Shown here piece after piece: positions 41,387 through 49,974 of a stretch of 64,000 nucleotides of DNA. The stretch is from Thioclava sp. JE_KL1. Its GTDB lineage: Bacteria; Pseudomonadota; Alphaproteobacteria; Rhodobacterales; Rhodobacteraceae. Within the stretch, counting starts at the first letter, position 1. The number at the start of each line of letters is the position of its first letter. Below the pieces are notes generated by a model, which saw only the letters and a program-made list of their open reading frames with translations, made no database searches and was not told where the DNA came from. The translations under genes were made by a program, and so were the position numbers. The stretch spans positions 434,001-498,000 of the forward strand of contig NZ_WBJS01000002.1 of assembly GCF_009296265.1 (NCBI RefSeq), written 5' to 3'.

Positions 41387-41866
41387 ATGTCCGACCGCGC
41401 CGCCATTACATCCGCACCCACCGAAGCCGCCCGCCGCGACCGTGCCGAGTTGACGCGCACAATGATGCTGCTGGCGCGGTCGGTGCGCGCGATGTTCGAC
41501 GCGCAGGCGCGGGACATGGGGCTGACCTTCGCGCGGGCGCAGGCGATCCTTGCGATCTCCCGCGACGAGGGGCTGAACCAGACGCAGCTGGCCGAGATGC
41601 TGGCGATTGAGACGCCGACGCTGAACCGGACGCTCGACGGGCTGGAAAAGCTCGATTTCGTGGAGCGCCGCGCCGATCCCGACGACAAACGCGTCCGCCA
41701 GATTTTCCTCACCGAACATGCCCGCGCAAATGCCTCCGAGATCGAGACCTTCGTCGAGGCTCTGCGCGCCCGGCTCTACGACGGTATCGACGCCGAGGAG
41801 GTCGCCCGCGCCCGCGAGACGATGGAGAGGATGCAGGCCAATCTCGAAAGGATGCGCGGCGAATGA
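41387..41866 (+). CDS. MarR-family repressor of an efflux operon
   Basis: A 159-residue winged-helix regulator: RAQAILAISRDEGLNQTQLAEMLAIETPTLNRTLDGLE is the DNA-binding part and RADPDDKRVRQIFLTE the wing. It is first in marR-emrB-like-emrA-like and overlaps the MFS gene by 4 bases (ATGA), the usual design of a self-regulated drug-efflux operon. The ligand is unknown. Confidence 0.92.
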   Translation: MSDRAAITSAPTEAARRDRAELTRTMMLLARSVRAMFDAQARDMGLTFARAQAILAISRDEGLNQTQLAEMLAIETPTLNRTLDGLEKLDFVERRADPDDKRVRQIFLTEHARANASEIETFVEALRARLYDGIDAEEVARARETMERMQANLERMRGE

Positions 41867-43638
41867 ACTCCCAGATTCGCGACATCAACGGCCCGGACGC
41901 GAGTCCGACGGCTGCCGAACCGGTATCGCCGCGCGAGCGCGTGCGGCCCGAGGCGGCTCCGGTCAACGACGCCGAGATCGCGCAGAACGAGGCCGCAGAG
42001 GCTGAGACCGCCGAGACCGAGGCCGCGCCCCAGCCCGCCGCGCCTGCGGAGCCGGACCATTCCACGCCCAAGCGGCTCGTTTATGCCAGCGCCGCCGTCT
42101 TCGTGGCCCTTTCGCAATCGCTGGCCACCGGCTTCGTCTCGGCCAACCTGCCGCAGCTTGCGGGCGATCTGCACGCCACCACGAACCACACCTATTGGGT
42201 GATGGCGGCCTTCATGGCGCCGCGCGCCTCGATGCCGCTGATGCTGATCCGCATCCGCGACCAGTTCGGCCTGCGCCGCTTCGCCGAGGTCGGGATCGTC
42301 TGCTTCGTGCTAGCGATGGTGCTCAATCTCTGGGTGGACGATCTGCATTCCGCGGTCATCGTGGCCTTCCTGAGCGGCTGCGCCGCCGCCCCGTTGTCGA
42401 GCCTCGGCTTTCTTTACATGCTGGAGGCCATACCCGCCGCTCAGCGCCTCAAGGTCGCGATCCCCGCTGTCCTGACGATGATCATGGTGGGCAGGCCCTT
42501 GGCGCGGGTACTGCTGCCCGAACTCACCGCGAATGCGAGTTGGCACGCGGTGAGCCTGTTCCAGATGGGCATGGCGCTTGTGGCGCTGGCACTGATCTTC
42601 GCGCTGCCACTGACGCCGCGCCCGCTGCAAAAGGTGCTCAAGCCGCTCGATTTCGTCTCCTTCAGTCTGCTCGCGGTTGGCTTCGGCGCGTTCACAAGCG
42701 TCTTCATGTTCGGTGCGCTCGACTACTGGACGCAGACCGAATGGCTAGGCGTGGCGCTCGTCGCTGCGATCGTGATGGTCGCGGGCGCGGTGCTGATCGA
42801 AATGCAGCGGGCCAATCCGCTGATCGATTTCCATTGGCTGCTAAGTCCGCCGATCCTGCATCTGGCGGGGACCCTGCTGGTGTTCCGCATCGCGCTGGCC
42901 GAACAAAGCGCGGGCGCCGTCGGTTTCCTGCGCACGATGGGGCTGCAGCCCGGGCAGGAGCAATTGCTGTTCGGGATCATCGCGCTGTCGATGCTGGCCG
43001 CGACCGGTGTCCTGATGCTGACCAATAGCGGAGCGCGCGCGCCGCTGTTCCACGGGATTGCGCTGGTGCTGATCGCGGCAGGGGCGTGGCTCGACTCGCA
43101 ATCGACCGCGCTCACCGGGCCTGAGCAGATGTATCTCAGCCAAGCGATGATCGGCTTTGCCGGTATCCTGTTTCTACCGCCTGCGATGGCGAAAGGGTTG
43201 GGGGCCGCCTTCGCGAAGGGGCCGCATTACCTGCTGAGCTTCGTCGTGCTGTTTCTGGCCACGCAATCCATCGGCGGGGTCATCGGGTCGGGGCTGTTCC
43301 GGAGCTTGGTGGTCGACCGCACCGCCTATCACATGGCGCAGCTTTCGCCGCAGATCTCGGCCGACAACCCGATGTTGAGCCAGACCCTCGCGCAGAGTGC
43401 CGCTTCGCTGGGCAGCCAGACTGCGGATGCCGGGGCGCGGGCAGGGGCCGCGCTGTCCTCCGTCGCCTCTACGGTGCAGCAGCAGGCCACAATTCTCGCC
43501 TATGATGATGCGTTCCGCGCCGTTTTCTGGTTCGCGCTGGCGGCCTTGGCCGGGCTGATCGCCCATGTCGCCCTGCACCGAAGCTGGCCCCTCCCGCGCC
43601 TGCGCCTCACGCCCTCCACCCCTGTTTCTACGAGTTGA
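41863..43638 (+). CDS. MFS drug-efflux permease, EmrB/DHA2 type
   Basis: A 591-residue transporter with about 14 membrane helices. The first about 65 residues are an unusual acidic, Ala/Glu-rich cytoplasmic extension (EAAEAETAETEAAPQ). Typical DHA2 features follow (VMAAFMAPRASMPLMLIRIRD, GFLYMLEAIP). A periplasmic Ala/Ser/Gln-rich stretch (about 510-560) sits before the last helix. It works with the downstream membrane-fusion protein and probably an outer-membrane channel encoded elsewhere. Substrate unknown. Confidence 0.88.
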   Translation: MNSQIRDINGPDASPTAAEPVSPRERVRPEAAPVNDAEIAQNEAAEAETAETEAAPQPAAPAEPDHSTPKRLVYASAAVFVALSQSLATGFVSANLPQLAGDLHATTNHTYWVMAAFMAPRASMPLMLIRIRDQFGLRRFAEVGIVCFVLAMVLNLWVDDLHSAVIVAFLSGCAAAPLSSLGFLYMLEAIPAAQRLKVAIPAVLTMIMVGRPLARVLLPELTANASWHAVSLFQMGMALVALALIFALPLTPRPLQKVLKPLDFVSFSLLAVGFGAFTSVFMFGALDYWTQTEWLGVALVAAIVMVAGAVLIEMQRANPLIDFHWLLSPPILHLAGTLLVFRIALAEQSAGAVGFLRTMGLQPGQEQLLFGIIALSMLAATGVLMLTNSGARAPLFHGIALVLIAAGAWLDSQSTALTGPEQMYLSQAMIGFAGILFLPPAMAKGLGAAFAKGPHYLLSFVVLFLATQSIGGVIGSGLFRSLVVDRTAYHMAQLSPQISADNPMLSQTLAQSAASLGSQTADAGARAGAALSSVASTVQQQATILAYDDAFRAVFWFALAALAGLIAHVALHRSWPLPRLRLTPSTPVSTS

Positions 43639-43642
43639 TCCG

Positions 43643-44683
43643 ATGTCACAGACCCGCCGCTATCTCGCTTCCGCCCTGATCCTTCTCATTGCGCTCGCCG
43701 GTGTCGCGACCGTGCTCTATGCATGGCGCCTGCCGCCGTTCCGTTCTGACGTGGCCTGGACCGACAATGCCTATCTGCAGGGCAAGGTCACGCCGATCTC
43801 TGCTCAGGTCGCCGCCGAGGTCACGGCGGTGCCGGTCAGCGACTTCGAAGAGGTCAAGAAAGGCGACGTGCTGGTGCGGCTGGATGATCGTGCGTTGAAA
43901 GCGGCGGTGGAGCAGGCGCAGGCTGCGCTCGAGACGGCGAAGGCCGCGCAGTCGAACGGGGCGCAGGCGGTGAATTCGGCGAAGGCGACGCTCGAGGCGA
44001 AGCAGGCTTCGCTCGCCTCGGCGAAAGCAGCCCAAGCCACGGCGCAGACCGCGCGGGACCGGGCGTCGAAACTGACGAAGAAAAGCTATGTCTCGCAATC
44101 GGATGCCGATCAGGCGCAGCTTACGCTCGATCAGGCGAAGGCGGGCGTACAGGAGGCGCAAAGCGCCATCGACGTGGCCGAGCAGGCGGTGCAGACCGCA
44201 CAGTTGAACAAACACTCGCTCGCCGCGAAAACCGATGCGGCTCAGGCCGCGCTGGATGCGGCGCAGGTGGCTCTCGACCATGCCGTGATCCGTGCGCCCG
44301 ATGATGGGCGGCTGGGCCAGGTCTCGGCGCGAGTCGGCAAATTCGTCAGCGCCGGATCGACGCTGGTGTCGCTCGTGCCCTCCGATCTCTGGCTGATCGC
44401 GAATTACAAGGAGACTCAACTTGCGGGGCTGCAGATGGGCGAGCCGGTGACTTTCACCGTCGATGCGCTCGGCAAGACCGAGTTCAAAGGCCATATCGAA
44501 CGCTTCTCGCCCGCGACGGCAGGGCAGTTCAGCCTGTTGTCGGGCTCCAATGCGACCGGGAATTTCACCAAGATCGCGCAGCGCGTGCCGGTCCGGATCG
44601 CGATAGACCCCGATCAACTTCAGGCCCAACGACTGGCCCCGGGTCTGTCCGCCGAGGTCAGCGCCCCGCAGCACGGATCGTGA
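43643..44683 (+). CDS. HlyD/EmrA-type membrane fusion protein
   Basis: A 346-residue periplasmic adaptor: N-terminal membrane anchor (about 9-28), half-motif VTPISAQVAAEV, a long Ala/Gln-rich coiled-coil hairpin (about 85-205), lipoyl-like and beta-barrel parts (PDDGRLGQVSARVGKFVSAG) and a short C-terminal end. The start 43643 gives family sequence MSQTRRYLASALILL. It lies 4 bases after the permease. The next element is the CCUCC-loop RNA. Confidence 0.9.
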   Translation: MSQTRRYLASALILLIALAGVATVLYAWRLPPFRSDVAWTDNAYLQGKVTPISAQVAAEVTAVPVSDFEEVKKGDVLVRLDDRALKAAVEQAQAALETAKAAQSNGAQAVNSAKATLEAKQASLASAKAAQATAQTARDRASKLTKKSYVSQSDADQAQLTLDQAKAGVQEAQSAIDVAEQAVQTAQLNKHSLAAKTDAAQAALDAAQVALDHAVIRAPDDGRLGQVSARVGKFVSAGSTLVSLVPSDLWLIANYKETQLAGLQMGEPVTFTVDALGKTEFKGHIERFSPATAGQFSLLSGSNATGNFTKIAQRVPVRIAIDPDQLQAQRLAPGLSAEVSAPQHGS

Positions 44684-44800
44684 TCCGCCGTCAGCTATGC
44701 GGAAAGCGCAGCGCGGCTATGTCGAATAAGCTGTTTCTGCGGCGCAGCATTTGTGCGAAAAAGATTTCAACGCAGCGAGCAAATCGTTGCAACAGTTCCT

Positions 44801-44934
44801 GAGGCTCTCTCCTCCTCCCTGAGCCTCGGAAATTGGCGGTGGCCTCTCTCCTCCTCCCTGAGGTCACCGCCTCCTCCTCCCCTTGGATGACCGACATGCG
44901 CCACCAAACGGCGCCGTTTTCAATCGTGAAAACG
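44801..44934 (+). ncRNA. CcsR/cuckoo-like small RNA with CCUCCUCCC hairpin loops
   Basis: Two neighbouring hairpins carry the same 13-base loop TCTCCTCCTCCCT on unrelated stems: 7 bp GAGGCTC/GAGCCTC (44801-44827) and 11 bp (44836-44870, one G-U pair). A third possible hairpin (44862-44892) reuses the second stem's 3' arm and shows CCTCCTCCTCCCC in its loop. A CGTTTTCA/TGAAAACG stem (44915-44934) may end the RNA. The layout matches the cuckoo/CcsR family of Rhodobacter, whose loops mimic the anti-Shine-Dalgarno sequence. The ends are not defined; the usual DUF1127 gene upstream is absent. Confidence 0.7.
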
Positions 44935-45186
44935 CGTTCGAGCTGTTGATCGGCGCGACCACATGAAGGTCCTGTTGGAATAGTTGGTCAGCGTGATTCC
45001 GGCGGCGAAGTGAAGCCGTTCGTCCTCGAGCGAAAGGTGCTGCGATTTATGGCCGTCGTTTGGGTCGAGAGAGCGCAGCTCTGGAGACGTCGCGTCGCCG
45101 CCGCCTGTTAACAAGCCGAGCAGAGGCCAATTTCACGGCCTGAGCGGCCAGCGAAACCTCAAACAATTCAGTTCTACTGAGAAAAG

Positions 45187-45261
45187 TGGCTGGGGCGGTA
45201 GGATTCGAACCTACGGTGCGCGGTACCAAAAACCGGTGCCTTACCACTTGGCTACGCCCCA
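45187..45261 (-). tRNA. tRNA-Gln (TTG), encoded CCA
   Basis: 75 bases read on the minus strand: acceptor TGGGGCG/CGCCCCA, T loop GTTCGAATC, anticodon TTG in a loop CTTTTTGG-like region between CCGG and CCGG-type stems, discriminator G, then CCA. The plus strand shows it as its complement. Confidence 0.95.
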
Positions 45262-45360
45262 ACGTGGGGGGGTATGTAGCCAAGTGGGCGCGGGGCTTCA
45301 AGAGGAAAATCCGACAAATTTCGATTGCGCGTCGCGCGCCGCTACGGCAAGCGAGACGGC

Positions 45361-46551
45361 ATGGAAAATTGCGATGTTTTAGTGTTGGGCGCAGGGGCTG
45401 CCGGACTGATGGCCGGGATCGAGGCGGCGCGACGCGGGCGCTCGGTGCGGGTGCTCGACCATGCGCGGCGTCCGGGCGAGAAGATTCGAATCTCTGGCGG
45501 CGGGCGGTGCAACTTCACCAACCGTCTGCTGACCCGGCAAAACGCGACCGAACGATTCCTGTCGCGAAATCCCCGCTTCGCGCTCTCGGCGCTGTCGCGC
45601 TACACGCCCGCGGATTTCATCGCGCGGCTCGATGCGGCGGGGATCGCCTGGCACGAGAAGCATCTGGGGCAGCTCTTCTGCGACGGGAAGGCCACGCAGA
45701 TCATCGACCTGCTGTTGCGCGATCTGCGCGCGGCAGGCGGCGTGCTGTCGCTCGAGACGGAGATCGAGCGAGTGGAGCGGGAGGACGAGGGCTTCCTCGT
45801 CACGACCTCGCAAGGCCCGATCCGCGCGGCTTCGGTGATTGTCGCGACGGGCGGCAAGTCGATCCCGAAGATGGGCGCGTCCAGCCTCGGCTACGAAATC
45901 GCGCGGACATTCGGCCTCGATATCGTGGAAACGCGACCCGCTCTGGTGCCGCTGACCTTCGCCGAGCAGGATCTGGCGCGCACCGCGCCGCTGTCGGGTC
46001 TCGCGCGGCCCGTCGATCTGCGCCTCGGCAAGACGCATTTCGCCGAGGATCTGCTGTTCACCCATCGCGGGCTGTCAGGGCCCGCCATCCTGCAAATCTC
46101 CAGCTATTGGCGCGAGGGCGACACGCTCAAGATCGATCTGGCGCCGGGCAATGACATTGCGGCGGCCCTGTCGGAGCAGCGCGACGCGGCGGGACGGCAG
46201 GCGCTGCACAATGCGCTCGCGCGGCATCTGCCGGAGAAGCTCGCGCATTTCGTGGTGGCGGAAGCGAAGCTATCGGGGCGGCTGGCCGAGCAATCGAACA
46301 AGGACCTCGCCAAGCTCGATGATCAGATCCATCGCTGGCAGGTGCGGCCCGTCAGTTCGGAAGGGTTTCGCACGGCGGAGGTCACGCTGGGCGGCGTGTC
46401 GACCGCTGTGCTCGATGCGAAGACGATGCAGGCGAAGCAGGTGCCGGGGCTCTATTTCATCGGTGAAGTGGTGGACGTCACCGGCTGGCTCGGCGGTTAC
46501 AACTTCCAGTGGGCCTGGGCGTCCGGCTGGGCCGCAGGGCAGGTGGCCTGA
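45361..46551 (+). CDS. BaiN/RdsA-family flavoprotein oxidoreductase
   Basis: A 396-residue FAD-binding protein of the HI0933/BaiN family. N-terminal Rossmann motif VLGAGAAGLMAGIEA, the family motif SGGGRCNFTN, and the C-terminal GEVVDVTGWLGGYNFQWAWASG are clear. The family is NAD(P)H- or FAD-dependent; the substrates are varied and unknown here. Start at 45361 (MENCDVLVLG). It is a single-gene unit, convergent with ugd. Confidence 0.9.
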   Translation: MENCDVLVLGAGAAGLMAGIEAARRGRSVRVLDHARRPGEKIRISGGGRCNFTNRLLTRQNATERFLSRNPRFALSALSRYTPADFIARLDAAGIAWHEKHLGQLFCDGKATQIIDLLLRDLRAAGGVLSLETEIERVEREDEGFLVTTSQGPIRAASVIVATGGKSIPKMGASSLGYEIARTFGLDIVETRPALVPLTFAEQDLARTAPLSGLARPVDLRLGKTHFAEDLLFTHRGLSGPAILQISSYWREGDTLKIDLAPGNDIAAALSEQRDAAGRQALHNALARHLPEKLAHFVVAEAKLSGRLAEQSNKDLAKLDDQIHRWQVRPVSSEGFRTAEVTLGGVSTAVLDAKTMQAKQVPGLYFIGEVVDVTGWLGGYNFQWAWASGWAAGQVA

Positions 46552-46560
46552 CCACGCGCC

Positions 46561-46661
46561 TCTTCCTCTTGGGAGAAATATCCCGGGGGGCCGAAGGGCG
46601 GGGGCAGGGCCCCCTCTTTCTCCGTGGATTGTCGCCCTCCAGCGACGGGGGCAGAGCCCCC
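46561..46661 (+). repeat. Repeated hairpin element between convergent genes
   Basis: Two near-identical palindromes, GGGGGC-AGG-GCCCCC (46600-46614) and GGGGGC-AGA-GCCCCC (46647-46661), plus GTCGC/GCGAC (46631-46646) and GGGA/TCCC (46571-46584). This pattern recurs between genes in Rhodobacteraceae from memory. It likely acts as a two-way terminator for BaiN and ugd. Confidence 0.6.
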
Positions 46662-46690
46662 TCCCGGATCGGTTTCAATGCCGTCGGGCC

Positions 46691-47995
46691 TTACCGCCCG
46701 ACCGCGACGTAATCCGCGAAGCCCGCCTTCCTGACGTCCTTCTCGGAGTAGATGTTGCGCAGGTCGGCCATGCGCGCGGTCTCCATCGTCGCTGCGATCT
46801 TCTGCAGGTCGAGCGCGCGGAACTCGTTCCACTCGGTCAGGATCACCACGCAATCAGCCTTCTCCGCCGCCGCATAGGCATCATCCATCCAGGACACGCC
46901 CGGCAGCAGTGCCTCGCCCTCGCGCTTGCCCTGCGGGTCGACCACGCGGACCTTCGCGCCGCCACCCACCAGTGCGGGCACGATGGTCAGGGCAGGGGCC
47001 TCGCGCATGTCGTCGGTGTTCGGCTTGAAGGTCACGCCATAGATCGCGATCGTCTTGCCGTTGACCGAGCCTCCGCAGAGATCGACGACCTTCTCGATCA
47101 TCCGGCGCTTGATGTCGTCATTCACCTTGATCACCGTCTCGACGATCTCCATCGGGCAGGAATAGTCTTGACCAATCCGCGCGAGCGCCGCGGTGTCCTT
47201 CGGGAAACACGAACCGCCATAGCCCGGACCCGCATGGAGGAACTTGTTGCCGATCCGGCCGTCGAGCCCCATGCCGCGCGAGACCTGTTTGATATCCGCG
47301 CCGGTCTTTTCGCAGAGCCGCGCGATCTCGTTGATGAAGGTGATCTTCGTCGCGAGGAACGCGTTGGCCGCGTATTTGATCATCTCGGCGGTTTCCAGAT
47401 CGGTATAGAGGATCGGGAATTCGCGCAGGAAGAGCGGGCGGTAGATCTCACCCATCACGGCCTCGGCCTTCTCCGAGGTGGTGCCGACGACGACCCGGTC
47501 GGGCCGCATGAAATCGTCGATCGCCGCGCCCTCGCGCAGGAATTCGGGGTTCGAGGCGACGTCGAATTCGATATCGGGGCGGGTCTTGCGCACGACCTCC
47601 GCGACCTGACGGTTCGTGCCCACCGGCACTGTCGATTTCGTCACGATCACCGCATAGCCGGTCATCGCGTTGGCGATCTCCTCGGCGGCGGCCATCACAT
47701 AGGTCAGATCCGCATGGCCGTCGCCGCGCCGCGTCGGCGTGCCGACCGCGATGAAGACCGCATCGGCGCCTGCGACCGCGGCCTTGAGATCGGTGGTGAA
47801 GGTCAGGCGTCCGCCTTCGACGTTCTTCACCATCAATTCGTCGAGCCCCGGCTCGTAGATCGGCACGCGGCCGCCCTCGAGCATTTCGATCTTCGCGGGG
47901 TTCTTGTCGACGCAAACGACCTCATGGCCGAAATCCGAGAAACACACCCCCGAAACAAGGCCAACATAGCCCGTGCCGATCATCGCGATTTTCAT
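46691..47995 (-). CDS. ugd: UDP-glucose 6-dehydrogenase
   Basis: A 434-residue enzyme oxidising UDP-glucose to UDP-glucuronate. NAD fold MKIAMIGTGYVGLVSG, the STVPVGT and NPEFLREG motifs, and the active-site loop GPGYGGSCFPKD with catalytic Cys are intact. The start was set at MKIAMIG; the longer frame upstream has no family sequence. UDP-glucuronate feeds capsule and other polysaccharides, but the kps genes are 17 kb away. Confidence 0.96.
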   Translation of the reverse strand: MKIAMIGTGYVGLVSGVCFSDFGHEVVCVDKNPAKIEMLEGGRVPIYEPGLDELMVKNVEGGRLTFTTDLKAAVAGADAVFIAVGTPTRRGDGHADLTYVMAAAEEIANAMTGYAVIVTKSTVPVGTNRQVAEVVRKTRPDIEFDVASNPEFLREGAAIDDFMRPDRVVVGTTSEKAEAVMGEIYRPLFLREFPILYTDLETAEMIKYAANAFLATKITFINEIARLCEKTGADIKQVSRGMGLDGRIGNKFLHAGPGYGGSCFPKDTAALARIGQDYSCPMEIVETVIKVNDDIKRRMIEKVVDLCGGSVNGKTIAIYGVTFKPNTDDMREAPALTIVPALVGGGAKVRVVDPQGKREGEALLPGVSWMDDAYAAAEKADCVVILTEWNEFRALDLQKIAATMETARMADLRNIYSEKDVRKAGFADYVAVGR

Positions 47996-48307
47996 ATTCT
48001 CGTCCTTGCCTGTGCTGTGTCGGTGCCTTGATTCCCGGGCGGCGAAATTGCAAGCCGGTTCCGGACAAGTTCTCGTAATTCTTCTCAGAATCCGCGTCAC
48101 TCCAGAAGCGCGGAATGGTAGCCTGTGCCGCGTTAGACACGAATTCTGGGCATTTCATGCAAGAAAAGTGCCAAAGTGCAACAGTCTTCGCCTCTGCGTG
48201 AATGGGCCGTGTATTTCACTCTTTGCAATCCCGGGAAGCTGTGTAAGTCTCGCCGGGAAGCTGCCAGAAAAGTCCGGCGGCTCCCTACGGTAATGACGGA
48301 GATTACT
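47996..48307 (+). other. Divergent gap between ugd and a small exported protein
   Basis: A 312-base gap. I see a tandem near-repeat CGGGAAGCTG (48231-48242 and 48255-48265 region) and ACGGAGA before the 48308 ATG, but no clear promoter or gene. Confidence 0.3.
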
Positions 48308-48496
48308 ATGAAAAAGATCGCTACCATCGCCCTGGCCCTCGGCCTCACCGGTTCGACCGCTTTTGCTGGCGGCTACACCGCTCCGGTCGTCGAGCCCGAG
48401 CCCGTTGTGGTTGAGCAGTCGTCGTCCTCGAACGCCGGCATCATCATCCCGGTTCTGCTGCTGCTCGGCGTTGCTGTCGCAGCCTCGAACAACTAA
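48308..48496 (+). CDS. Small exported protein with C-terminal membrane segment
   Basis: A 62-residue protein: signal peptide MKKIATIALALGLTGSTAFA, a short Val/Glu/Pro linker (APVVEPEPVVVEQ), Ser-rich hinge and a hydrophobic end IIIPVLLLLGVAVAASNN. ACGGAGA precedes the ATG. Small proteins of this shape are common in Rhodobacteraceae but I cannot assign a family. Followed by a terminator. Confidence 0.7.
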   Translation: MKKIATIALALGLTGSTAFAGGYTAPVVEPEPVVVEQSSSSNAGIIIPVLLLLGVAVAASNN

Positions 48497-48521
48497 TTTC
48501 GGGTAACACCGAATTGGAAGG

Positions 48522-48549
48522 GGCCGGACGTACGCGTTCCGGCCTTTTT
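48522..48549 (+). terminator. Intrinsic terminator
   Basis: GGCCGGA pairs with TCCGGCC around a nine-base loop, followed by TTTTT (48545-48549). It ends the small exported-protein gene. Confidence 0.85.
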
Positions 48550-48593
48550 CATTTCCGGAGATACGGGGTAGGGCCTGACGCTCCGGGGACAGG

Positions 48594-48620
48594 AAAAACC
48601 CGCGCTTGGCGCGGGTTTTT
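48594..48620 (+). terminator. Symmetrical hairpin with T and A tracts
   Basis: AAAAACCCGCGC and GCGCGGGTTTTT (48594-48620) form a 12-bp stem with a 3-base loop. It could stop transcription from either side and shields dctP from upstream reading. Confidence 0.8.
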
Positions 48621-48768
48621 CTTTTGCGGGAAGGAGCGGTTTTGCCACGCGTCGAGTGTCGCTGCTGTGGCCGCACGACAGGTCCCGTCATCTCGCGAAA
48701 AGCAAAACTGGACGTTGGGGGCATCCGCCGGGTAAATCCGCTTTGGACCGCGTGAGAGGGAGACCCGC

Positions 48769-49812
48769 ATGAGCCAGAGATTTACCCGCCGTGAGAGTTT
48801 CGCCCTTGCCGCCGGTGCCGCCGCCTTGGCCGCGCCGCCTGTGCTGGCCGCAGAGCCCGAGGTCACGCTGCGCCTGCATCAATTCCTGCCGCTGACCAGC
48901 TTCGTGCCCGCCCATATCCTCACCCCTTGGATCGCGGCGGTCGAGGAGGCGTCGCAGGGCCGGGTGCGCATCCAGCATTACCCCTCGATGCAGCTGGGCG
49001 GGAAGCCGACCGATCTTATCGATCAGGTCACTGACGGGGTTGTCGACATCGTCTGGACGCTGCCGGGCTACACGCCGGGACGGTTCCCGCGCACCGAGGT
49101 GATGGAGCTTCCCTTCCTGGTCGCTGAAGCCGAGGCGGCGTCTGCTGCGCTGTGGGAGCTGGCGCAGGCGGAGATGGTCGATACGGATTTCCGCGACATT
49201 CACCTGCTGGGCACCTGGGTGCACGGGCCGGGCGTGATCCATGCGAACAAGTCCGTTCGCGCGATCCCCGATTTCGAAGGGCTGAAACTGCGCGGCCCGT
49301 CGCGGGTGACGACGAAGCTGCTCGAGCATTTCGGCGCGACGGCTGTCGAGATGCCGGTTCCGGCTGTCCCCGAGGCGCTCTCGCACGGGACGATCGACGG
49401 GGCGCTCCTGCCTTGGGAGGTCTCGGCCTCGCTGCGGATCGGCGAGCTGGTCCATCACCACACGCAATTCGCTGGCCCCTCGATCTATACGGCGAGCTTC
49501 ATTCTCGCGATGAACAAGGACCGCTACGCCGCGCTCGACCCCGATCTGCAGGCCGCGATCGACAGCGTCTCGGGCGTTGAGTTCTCGGCGCAGGCGGGAC
49601 ACTTGCAGCAGGCCGAGGATATCCCCTCGCGTCAGGCCGCGATGGATCTGGGCAATGAGATCATCACGATCCCGGCCGAGGATACGTCGATCTGGAAAGA
49701 CGCCTCGCAGCCGGTGATTGACGCATGGGTTGCCGAGATGGAGGAGAAGGGGGTGCCGGGTGAAGAGTTACTGAGCTCCGCCCGCGCTCTGATCGAGAAA
49801 CATTCGTTCTGA
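48769..49812 (+). CDS. TRAP transporter substrate-binding protein, DctP family
   Basis: A 347-residue periplasmic binding protein with a Tat-type signal (TRRESFALAAGAAALAAPP, cleaved near AAEPEVT) and TRAP DctP features: IQHYPSMQLGGKPTDLIDQVTDGVVDI, KLRGPSRVTTKLLEHFGATAVEMPV and FILAMNKDRYA. It binds probably an organic acid. No DctQ or DctM gene is adjacent, so the membrane partners must be elsewhere or the gene is an orphan. Confidence 0.92.
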   Translation: MSQRFTRRESFALAAGAAALAAPPVLAAEPEVTLRLHQFLPLTSFVPAHILTPWIAAVEEASQGRVRIQHYPSMQLGGKPTDLIDQVTDGVVDIVWTLPGYTPGRFPRTEVMELPFLVAEAEAASAALWELAQAEMVDTDFRDIHLLGTWVHGPGVIHANKSVRAIPDFEGLKLRGPSRVTTKLLEHFGATAVEMPVPAVPEALSHGTIDGALLPWEVSASLRIGELVHHHTQFAGPSIYTASFILAMNKDRYAALDPDLQAAIDSVSGVEFSAQAGHLQQAEDIPSRQAAMDLGNEIITIPAEDTSIWKDASQPVIDAWVAEMEEKGVPGEELLSSARALIEKHSF

Positions 49813-49824
49813 GGATGGGGCGCG

Positions 49825-49905
49825 GTGAGCTGGTTCGTGGGCGCCGATCTGATCTGCATCGCGCTGATCGTGGCGGTCCCGGCGCTCGCGCTTTTGCCAC
49901 TCTGA
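49825..49905 (+). CDS. Possible 26-residue membrane peptide
   Basis: A GTG-start frame encodes a single hydrophobic helix (MSWFVGADLICIALIVAVPA and a short end). GAGGA at 49811-49815 could be its ribosome-binding site, at about 9 bases. The frame is just after dctP. It may be chance, as GC-rich short frames often look hydrophobic. Confidence 0.3.
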   Translation: MSWFVGADLICIALIVAVPALALLPL

Positions 49906-49974
49906 CGCAGGTCCGCAAAAGAGCGGTGATTTCTGCGCGCTTCTGTGCGAGCATGATGCCGAGGAGGACCGCCC

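Noticed and set aside
44920-45114. 64-codon minus-strand frame downstream of tRNA-Gln
   Set aside because: Starts at TTG without a ribosome-binding site and overlaps the hairpin that ends the candidate RNA; no family recognised.
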